Of a stretch of 37,504 bases of DNA, positions 31,711-37,504 are shown piece by piece. The DNA is from Halomonas sp. (lineage in GTDB: Bacteria; Pseudomonadota; Gammaproteobacteria; Pseudomonadales; Halomonadaceae): contig NZ_JAFIFK010000053.1 in assembly GCF_020832045.1 (NCBI RefSeq), forward strand, positions 1 to 37,504, written 5' to 3'. Positions within the stretch are counted from its first letter, which is position 1. Each line of letters begins with the position of its first letter. The translations under genes were made by a program, and so were the position numbers. The notes below the pieces were generated by a model. It had not been told where the DNA came from. It worked only from the letters and a program-made list of their open reading frames with translations, and did not search any database.

Positions 31711-33654
31711 ATGAACAACGTCTATCCCGGCAACAATACTTGGCCACGAAATCCCTTATGGCTGGCCATCGCGCTGGTCGGTGCCAGCACCTCCGCCCTG
31801 GCGCAGGCCCCTGATCAGGCGCTCGACACCCTGCAGATCACCGCCGAACGCACCGCCGAAAGCGACCAGTCCGTCAGTGCGGATCAATTAGAGCGCCGCC
31901 AGGCCACCGATCTGCAGGACATTTTCGCCGATATGCCAGACGTCGCCGTAGGCGGCGGTGCGCCGGCGGCTCAAAAGGTCTACGTGCGTGGTCTGGAAGA
32001 AACCATGCTCAATGTCACCGTGGACGGCGCCACACAGTCCGGCTATCTCTTCCATCATCAGGGCCGTCTGGTGGTCGAACCCGAGCTGCTCAAGCAGGTC
32101 GACGTCGTTGCTGGCGCCGGAGAGGCGACCAACGGCCCCGGCGCCTTGGGCGGTGCCATTCGCTTCGTGACCAAGGACCCCGAGGACCTGCTGCGTCCAG
32201 GCCAGAACTTCGGTGCCCTGCTCAAGGGTGGTTACTTCAGTAATACCGATGGCTACCGGGTCTCCACCTCGCTTTACGGTCGTCTCAACGACAACTGGAG
32301 TGCCCTGGGCACACTGACCCAAACCGACCATGGCGACTACAAGGATGCCGAGGGCAACACCCAGCCCTACACGGGCACCGAAAGGTTCACTGGGTTCGGC
32401 AAGGTGGTGGGGCATCTCACCGATGAGCAGCGCGTCCAGCTCAGCTATGAGCGAACCGAGGACGAAGCCTATCGTCTGCATCGCCCCCATTGGCGGCCCA
32501 GCGTGCGCAACGCTCCCATCGACCAGCAGGTGGTTCGCGAAACCGTCACCGGCCAGTACGGTTTTTCCTCGAACGCCAACGACTGGCTCGACCTGGACCT
32601 GACGCTCTACCGCACCGAGGCATCCCTCGAGCATATAGACGGCCCCTTCGGCGACTACATTGGCGCCATGGAGAGCTACGGCGGCGATCTGCGCAACCAC
32701 AGCCGAATTGGCGATCTCACCCTGACTTACGGAATCGACTACCGCAAGGACGAGGCCAGCTTGCGCAGCCCGCTTTACGGTACCGATCGTGAAGAGGGCA
32801 GCGTGGTGGGACTCTACCTGCAGAATCATTATCAATTGACCGATAGGCTCCGGCTCAGCGCCGGCGCCCGCCACGACTGGTTCGAGCTGGATGAGCAGCT
32901 TACCGGCAACAGCTTCAGCGAGTCGGGCTGGAGCCCCAATGTGGGCCTGCGCTTCGACGCCACCGAACAGCTCACCCTGCATGGCGGTTGGGCACGCGCC
33001 ATTCGTGGCACCCAGGTGAAGGAGCTGTACGTTCTCGACTACTACCGCAATGCAGAAGATCGGACGAAGGAAGTCGCCGATAATGTCGAGCTGGGCGCCA
33101 CCTACCGCCAAGGCAACCTCTACCTGGCCGCAGAAGTTTATGAAACACGTATCGACGACGTGGTTGGCCAGGTCGCACCAAGCACGCTCGGTAATCTCGG
33201 TGAGCTGAAGACCCGAGGCTTCAACGCACGCATCGGCTACGACTGGGATCGACTCGACGCGTCGCTGGCCTTCAACCGAGCCCGGCCCGAGCTCAATGGC
33301 GAACCGCTGAACGACAATGACTGGTCCCTCGGCACCAGCATCGGTGACAGCTGGATAGCCAACGTGAATTTCCAGGCCACCAATGATATCGATCTCGGCT
33401 GGACGGGGCGCTTTGCTGAGCGTTTATCGCATGTCGGAGAGGACTTCCCTGAGAAGTCGGGCTACGGGGTCAACGACATCTACGCCAGCTGGCGCCCCCT
33501 GGCCGGCGACCAGCTGACACTTTCGCTGAGGGTCAACAACGTTTTCGACAAGCAGTACTTCGATCACGCCAGCTATGGCGATGCCGGCGATATCGCTCAC
33601 GGTCTTCCCGACCCGGGGCGGGATTTCCGCCTCAGTGCGACCTATCGTTTCTGA
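31711..33654 (+). CDS. TonB-dependent siderophore receptor
   Basis: This 647-aa outer-membrane receptor has a signal peptide (PLWLAIALVGASTSALAQA), a TonB-box-like DTLQITAER, a plug domain (about 45-160, with DLQDIFADMPDVAVGGG, KVYVRGLEE and GAGEATNGPGALGGAIRFVT) and a 22-strand-type beta-barrel ending in aromatic F (FRLSATYRF). It should import a ferric siderophore at the expense of TonB energy. Its place between the two-component genes and the convergent asb operon suggests ferric petrobactin or a relative as ligand. The ATG at 31711 is chosen because it begins the signal peptide; the open frame extends upstream into the kinase gene. A terminator follows. Confidence 0.9.
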   Translation: MNNVYPGNNTWPRNPLWLAIALVGASTSALAQAPDQALDTLQITAERTAESDQSVSADQLERRQATDLQDIFADMPDVAVGGGAPAAQKVYVRGLEETMLNVTVDGATQSGYLFHHQGRLVVEPELLKQVDVVAGAGEATNGPGALGGAIRFVTKDPEDLLRPGQNFGALLKGGYFSNTDGYRVSTSLYGRLNDNWSALGTLTQTDHGDYKDAEGNTQPYTGTERFTGFGKVVGHLTDEQRVQLSYERTEDEAYRLHRPHWRPSVRNAPIDQQVVRETVTGQYGFSSNANDWLDLDLTLYRTEASLEHIDGPFGDYIGAMESYGGDLRNHSRIGDLTLTYGIDYRKDEASLRSPLYGTDREEGSVVGLYLQNHYQLTDRLRLSAGARHDWFELDEQLTGNSFSESGWSPNVGLRFDATEQLTLHGGWARAIRGTQVKELYVLDYYRNAEDRTKEVADNVELGATYRQGNLYLAAEVYETRIDDVVGQVAPSTLGNLGELKTRGFNARIGYDWDRLDASLAFNRARPELNGEPLNDNDWSLGTSIGDSWIANVNFQATNDIDLGWTGRFAERLSHVGEDFPEKSGYGVNDIYASWRPLAGDQLTLSLRVNNVFDKQYFDHASYGDAGDIAHGLPDPGRDFRLSATYRF

Positions 33655-33680
33655 GCCGAAAGGTAGCAGCAACATGACGA

Positions 33681-33713
33681 GAAGGGGCGCCGGTTGCGCC
33701 CCTTCTCTTTTTT
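33681..33713 (+). terminator. Rho-independent terminator after the TonB receptor
   Basis: A perfect 10-bp stem GAAGGGGCGC / GCGCCCCTTC with a 5-nt loop is followed by TCTTTTTT. It separates the receptor from the convergent asb operon, whose last stop is 22 bases further on. Confidence 0.88.
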
Positions 33714-33735
33714 GCTTCTTCAAGCTGGCCGCGTC

Positions 33736-34593
33736 TCAGCGGAAAGCCACGGCCGACGGCAAGGTGCTGGCTACAGGGTTCAGCCGCTCACGCAGCTGCA
33801 GCTGGTCGCGCTTCAATACCTCATGGCAATCGCCTCCGAACCACTCCAGCGATATATCCATCGGCTCGCGGCTCTCCATCAGCCAATCGAGCAGCGGAGC
33901 GTAGTCGCAGGCGCCATCCATTAGCGGCACCATGCCCTGACGACATCCTGCCGGAGAGTAGACGTTGGCCGGAGCAAAGACGCCAAGCTGACTGCGCCGG
34001 GCAATGTTCTTGAAGTGAAAGTGGCGTACCCAGGGGGCCAAGTCACGCAACGCCCATAGCGGGTCCACGCCGGACTCCCACACATGTAGCACATCGAAGT
34101 TCACCCCCAGGTTTGGGTGATCCACCGTTTCGAGCAATTCACGGGTGGCGGTCAGATCGTCGGCCAGGGTGTTGGGGTGTGTCTCCACCACCAGCGACAG
34201 CCCTTCGTCTGCCACACATTGAGTGAGGGAGCGCAGTCGGTTCGCCAGCTCACCGCGCTCGGCCAAGCTGAGTGCGGCACTGCTTCGATGCCCGGCAAAA
34301 GTGCGTAGCTTGTCGGCTCCCCAATGATGCGCCAGCCGGCACAGCTCCCGGGTATAGGCCCATGCGTCTCGCTCCGCATCTTCCAGAGGCAAATAGTCGC
34401 TGACCATGGGAACGCAAAGCCCTTGGCGACGTATCCAGTCGCCGTCGACGGCGGCGTGTTCGAGCAGGTGTCGGGCGTGCACGCCCCATAGCTCGATACC
34501 GTCGAAGCCCGTGCGCGTCGCCCAGGCGGCGAGTTCCGGCAATGAGACGAGATGATGGCGGAAGGAGATGGTACACAGGTGCAGGCGGATCAT
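33736..34593 (-). CDS. asbF: AsbF-like 3-dehydroshikimate dehydratase
   Basis: This 285-aa TIM-barrel protein of the AP-endonuclease-2/sugar-isomerase family should convert 3-dehydroshikimate to 3,4-dihydroxybenzoate, the catechol of petrobactin. The metal ligands of this fold are visible: E138 in VVETHPNT, D167 in NFDVLHVW, H193 in HFHFKN and E250 in SLEWFGGD. Bacillus AsbF has 280 residues. It starts with ATGA overlapping the AsbE stop; AAGGAAG lies just upstream. The family also contains sugar isomerases, so the specific reaction rests on the operon context. It is the last gene of the operon. Confidence 0.85.
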   Translation of the reverse strand: MIRLHLCTISFRHHLVSLPELAAWATRTGFDGIELWGVHARHLLEHAAVDGDWIRRQGLCVPMVSDYLPLEDAERDAWAYTRELCRLAHHWGADKLRTFAGHRSSAALSLAERGELANRLRSLTQCVADEGLSLVVETHPNTLADDLTATRELLETVDHPNLGVNFDVLHVWESGVDPLWALRDLAPWVRHFHFKNIARRSQLGVFAPANVYSPAGCRQGMVPLMDGACDYAPLLDWLMESREPMDISLEWFGGDCHEVLKRDQLQLRERLNPVASTLPSAVAFR

Positions 34594-35600
34594 GACATGA
34601 CTTCCTTGTGGGAGATGGCTTGGGGCAGCGCCTGGGTCGGCTGACCCAGCCACCAGGCATCGAACAGCGCCTGCAGAGCCCGCTTGATACGAAATTCCCT
34701 TGCGTCCTGCTCGTCCAACAATTCCTCCACACCAGAGGCCAGTTCCGGCTGACGGGTCATCGCCAGTTTCATGGCGCGGTATTGGATCCGCGTGTAGGTC
34801 TTCACCAACGCCTCGATCTCCTCGCACCAGGCTTCGAACCAAGGGTCGCCCTCGGCCTTTCGCCCCTGTTGCTCCAACAGCCAGGCGAAGGCGTGCTCGT
34901 AGGCGTACTTGCGGATCGCCATCACCGGAATCTCGCGCAAGGCGGGAGTAAGGTGTACCAAGGATTCTTGCGCCGCAGGACCGACATGAGCGCGCAGGAT
35001 GTGCCGCAGTGCGTCGGTGAAGGGGTTCTCGTCACGCTTCATGCACTGTCGAAAGTAAGCCGCCACGGTGTCCCGCGGCGTGTGACGAATCTCCAACCCA
35101 TCGAAGTAGAAGCCACCCGCAGCAGCCGGCGAGCGCACGGCGTCGAGAATGCGCGCCTTGGGCAGCTCACCTTCCCAGCGAAAGTCGGGGTCGGACATGA
35201 ACCAGATATCGGGGTCGCCGGTGGTCTCGAGCATCACGTAGTGGGGAAAGGGGTTCTGATGGAACTTGTTCTCCCGCTCCGGTAGCCGATACATGTCTAG
35301 CATCACCATCACTTGGCGGTCCGCGGGGCGCTGCTCGACCAGTTCCACCAGGCGGGCAACATTGGCCTCCTTGTCCAGGTCATGGTCATACCACTCTTCG
35401 ATACGGATACCGTAGAGCAGCCGATACCACTCGCGGAAGCCCTCGTGACGGGTATGCGGCGAGTGATAGGAGAGTTCGTGACGCGCGTTGACCGAGAAGT
35501 CGGCGTCCCAGACGCCGAAGTAGAAGGGACGGTGATCCACCCCCGGGGTGCGCTTGATGAGCTCGCACACACAGCTGACGAAGCAGTGCACCTTGATCAT
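34590..35600 (-). CDS. asbE: AsbE-like petrobactin biosynthesis protein
   Basis: This 336-aa protein is recognised from length, content and position as AsbE, which helps transfer the carrier-bound dihydroxybenzoyl group onto a spermidine or spermidyl-citrate amine. It opens MIKVHCFVSCVCELIKRTPG and contains DHRPFYFGVWDADF, FPHYVMLETTGDPDIWFMSDPDFRWEGE and FYFDGLEIRHTPRDTVAAYF, which suggest a cysteine-protease-like acyl-transfer fold, though I cannot assign catalytic residues with confidence. Bacillus AsbE has about 327 residues. It overlaps AsbD and AsbF by ATGA at both ends, so the genes are coupled. Confidence 0.78.
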   Translation of the reverse strand: MIKVHCFVSCVCELIKRTPGVDHRPFYFGVWDADFSVNARHELSYHSPHTRHEGFREWYRLLYGIRIEEWYDHDLDKEANVARLVELVEQRPADRQVMVMLDMYRLPERENKFHQNPFPHYVMLETTGDPDIWFMSDPDFRWEGELPKARILDAVRSPAAAGGFYFDGLEIRHTPRDTVAAYFRQCMKRDENPFTDALRHILRAHVGPAAQESLVHLTPALREIPVMAIRKYAYEHAFAWLLEQQGRKAEGDPWFEAWCEEIEALVKTYTRIQYRAMKLAMTRQPELASGVEELLDEQDAREFRIKRALQALFDAWWLGQPTQALPQAISHKEVMS

Positions 35601-35866
35601 GAGGCCAGCTCTCCCTGCCAGCGCTCCAGCAGGACGACGAGATCCTCCACCCGCTGCAGGTCATCGCCGATCACGGCGTCCTCGGGTACCGCCAGGCCAT
35701 GCTCGAGTTCCAGGTGCACGAAAAGCTGCAATAGCATGATGGAGTCCAGCGCCAGATCCTCATAGAGCCGGGCATGGGGACTGAAGCGGCTAAGATCGGC
35801 CTGAGGCAGGTGCCGTTGCAGGACCTCTGCGATAACCTCCAGCAGACGCTCATTGCTGCGATTCAT
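35597..35866 (-). CDS. asbD: AsbD-like aryl/acyl carrier protein
   Basis: This 89-aa carrier protein has the phosphopantetheine site at S42 in LALDSIMLLQLFVHLE, preceded by LYED and followed by an acidic helix. In petrobactin synthesis it holds 3,4-dihydroxybenzoate as a thioester for AsbE. The phosphopantetheinyl transferase encoded at 28712-29440 is the likely activator. It overlaps the AsbC stop and the AsbE start by ATGA each. Confidence 0.88.
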   Translation of the reverse strand: MNRSNERLLEVIAEVLQRHLPQADLSRFSPHARLYEDLALDSIMLLQLFVHLELEHGLAVPEDAVIGDDLQRVEDLVVLLERWQGELAS

Positions 35867-37188
35867 GACGCCACCTCATCGGCCTGAACCCTCACCGCAT
35901 AGGGATCGCAATGGGCCTGGGCCAGCCGATGGCGGCTGATCTTGCCGTTGGGCAGTTTGTCGATGTGCTCCACCTGCTCCAGCAACATGGGCACCTGATG
36001 CGGCGCCAGTCGTTCACGGCACCAGCGCCGCAGGGTTTCGCTGTCCAGCGTTTCCCGGGCCACGAACTGCAGGCAGACTCGCTCGCCGGCGTAGAGGTCG
36101 GGGCGCTTGAAGGCCACCGCTTCCTCTATCAGCGGATGACGCAGGAAGACGTCCTCGACGTCACCGGGGTAGACGTTAATGCCCGCCACGTTGATGGTGT
36201 CGTCCAGTCGTGCCAGAAAGTGCAGCTGCCCCTGATCGTCGAGAAAACCCAGGTCGCGTGTTTCGATGACGCGCTCAGTCTCTCCTTCGACGACGACGCG
36301 AATCTCCTCCGGCATCTCGGCGGAGCGGCCCGCACTGACTCTGAGGTGGGGCAGTGGCCGCCCCATCAGCCCGGGGGAGTCGGCGCGCGGCGCGATGGCA
36401 ATGCAGCCCGCCTCGGAACAGCCGTACTGCTGACAGACACGCCGGGCACGAGAACCGATAGTCTCGAGCAGAGGCCCCGGCAGGGCCGCGCCGGATAGCA
36501 TCACGGTGTGAAAGCTCTGCTCCTGGGGCAGCATACGCACCAGGAGACTTACCAGGGTGGGTGCTGCGTATAGCAGATGCAGCGGGTGGTCGCGTAGGGT
36601 GCCGAGGATATAGCGCGGGTTGAGGTTGGTAATGACGCGAGGCGCCACACCACGCCTCAAGCCGGCGAGAAAGCCGCAGATCAGTCCGTAGGAGTGTGTG
36701 ACCGGGCAAGCGACGATCGGGATGAGGCCTTCGGCCTCGATGAACTCCCTAACATAGCTCTCCAGCTCCCGATCGATGGCGGTCCAGGCGCGTGCGATGG
36801 TCTTGGGCCGACCGGTGGTACCGGAACTGAGCTGAATGAGCTCTCCACCAGGAGCGGGCTCGGCGACATGTCGCCCAGGCATGGGTGTCAGGGGCTCGAG
36901 GGTGGCGCCATCGCCGTGCAGCAAATGTTCGCAACCGGTCTCCCGGGCCAGCTCGCGAGCGGCCTCTAGAGGCGTGCCGGGGTTAATGGGCAGGACGCTG
37001 CCGCCCTGCGCCTTCAAGTGCAGGCAAAGCGCCAGCCACTGGAAGCTATCCCTGAGGCAGACGGCAAGGCGTCGGCCCTGCGGCGCGGCAATGACGCGAT
37101 GACGGCACAGGGCCTTGATGGCCTGGTCGATATCGGCACGGGTATAGGGGGTGGTATCCACGACGAAAAGGGGATCGGTATGTGTCAC
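35863..37188 (-). CDS. asbC: AsbC-like 3,4-dihydroxybenzoate-AMP ligase
   Basis: This 441-aa adenylating enzyme of the ANL superfamily should activate 3,4-dihydroxybenzoate with ATP and load it on AsbD. The P-loop SSGTTGRPK is at about 121-129. QQYGCSEAGCIAIAP is the A5-like motif, TRDLGFLDDQGQLHFLARLDD the hinge region, and LPNGKISRH holds the C-terminal catalytic lysine. GTG at 37188 is preferred: CGAGG lies upstream and it starts two bases after the TAG of the preceding gene. A TTG start at 37251 would lie inside that gene. It is slightly longer than Bacillus AsbC (about 412 aa). Confidence 0.86.
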   Translation of the reverse strand: MTHTDPLFVVDTTPYTRADIDQAIKALCRHRVIAAPQGRRLAVCLRDSFQWLALCLHLKAQGGSVLPINPGTPLEAARELARETGCEHLLHGDGATLEPLTPMPGRHVAEPAPGGELIQLSSGTTGRPKTIARAWTAIDRELESYVREFIEAEGLIPIVACPVTHSYGLICGFLAGLRRGVAPRVITNLNPRYILGTLRDHPLHLLYAAPTLVSLLVRMLPQEQSFHTVMLSGAALPGPLLETIGSRARRVCQQYGCSEAGCIAIAPRADSPGLMGRPLPHLRVSAGRSAEMPEEIRVVVEGETERVIETRDLGFLDDQGQLHFLARLDDTINVAGINVYPGDVEDVFLRHPLIEEAVAFKRPDLYAGERVCLQFVARETLDSETLRRWCRERLAPHQVPMLLEQVEHIDKLPNGKISRHRLAQAHCDPYAVRVQADEVAS

Positions 37189-37189
37189 G

Positions 37190-37504
37190 CTAACCTCGGT
37201 GTACGGCTCGGTTCTCGGGAGCCCCGGCATCTGCCAGAGCGTTGGGAACAAGGTGATGACATTCGACGGCTTCGGCCCCCCGTAACTTGTGAGTGATCAG
37301 GGCTTCGGCGGCGACCCATGGGCGCTGGTAATCCAGGCAAGCCAACCGATCACACAGTTCAGGATGGGCTTGGGCATAGCCCGCCAGGCAGTCGTTGACA
37401 TGCGACCAGAAGATCGCCTCGGGCAGGCGGTAATAGCGCTCCATGAGCAGTGCCAGCTCACTGAGGTGGAACACGAAGAGCGTATCCATCACCAGCTCGC
37501 GCAG
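37190..37504 (-). CDS. C-terminal end of an IucA/IucC-family siderophore synthetase (AsbB-like), partial
   Basis: Only the last 104 codons are in the window; the gene continues past the right edge. The visible part has the C-terminal FhuF-like region of NRPS-independent siderophore synthetases: FVFHLSELALLMERYYRLPE, then FWSHVNDCLAGYAQ and the ending RPWVAAEALITHKLRGA. In Bacillus the order is asbA-asbB-asbC, so AsbB, which joins a second spermidine arm to citrate, is the best guess. The identity as AsbA or AsbB cannot be decided from this fragment. Confidence 0.75.
   Translation of the reverse strand: MRELVMDTLFVFHLSELALLMERYYRLPEAIFWSHVNDCLAGYAQAHPELCDRLACLDYQRPWVAAEALITHKLRGAEAVECHHLVPNALADAGAPENRAVHRG

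Noticed and set aside
34594..34842. N-terminal extension of AsbF
   Set aside because: That part of the frame lies entirely inside asbE in another frame; the family starts at MIRLHLCTISFRHH.

Overview
The window reads as a GC-rich chromosomal segment of a gammaproteobacterium. Protein style and gene neighbourhoods suggest a Halomonas-like member of the Halomonadaceae or a close marine relative. This is inferred from recognised protein families; no 16S gene is present to confirm it. Most of it is ordinary core and metabolic DNA. No insertion sequence, prophage, CRISPR array, tRNA or rRNA gene is visible inside the window.

Region 1 (1-420) has two tandem minus-strand promoters of the rRNA/tRNA type (TTGACA or TTGACG, 16-nt spacer, TAGAAT, GC-rich discriminator) that fire out of the left edge, plus a terminator for the next operon. 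Region 2 (419-8950) is a complete 2-methylcitrate cycle operon on the minus strand: GntR regulator, prpB, prpC, acnD, prpF, prpD. It converts propionyl-CoA and oxaloacetate to pyruvate and succinate. TTGTNGACAA operator-like palindromes flank its promoter. Region 3 (9052-12224) holds pabB (folate), cysH and cysB (sulfate assimilation). Region 4 (12342-16728) holds a molybdenum formate dehydrogenase with its DUF1641 partner, then thioredoxin. Region 5 (16742-23478) has an AI-2E-type permease, a periplasmic SIMPL protein, serS and a ydiJ-type FAD/Fe-S dehydrogenase. Region 6 (23599-27627) has a histidine kinase/response regulator pair, a secreted NTF2-like protein, and a more A/T-rich patch with a tandem-SH3 protein and a VOC protein. 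trpC follows.

Region 7 (28712 to the right edge) is the most interesting part: an iron-acquisition locus. A minus-strand operon encodes the end of an IucA/IucC-type synthetase and then AsbC, AsbD, AsbE and AsbF homologues, in the same order as the petrobactin operon of Bacillus. These make 3,4-dihydroxybenzoate from 3-dehydroshikimate, load it on a carrier protein and join it to a polyamine/citrate backbone. Facing the operon are an EntD-type phosphopantetheinyl transferase (needed to activate AsbD), an OmpR/EnvZ-type two-component system behind a promoter overlapped by a good Fur box, and a TonB-dependent receptor with its own weaker Fur-like site. The layout suggests that siderophore synthesis, carrier activation, sensing and outer-membrane uptake are kept together, with the two-component pair acting like PfeRS/PirRS of Pseudomonas but for a petrobactin-like molecule. 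No inner-membrane or periplasmic siderophore importer is visible in the window.
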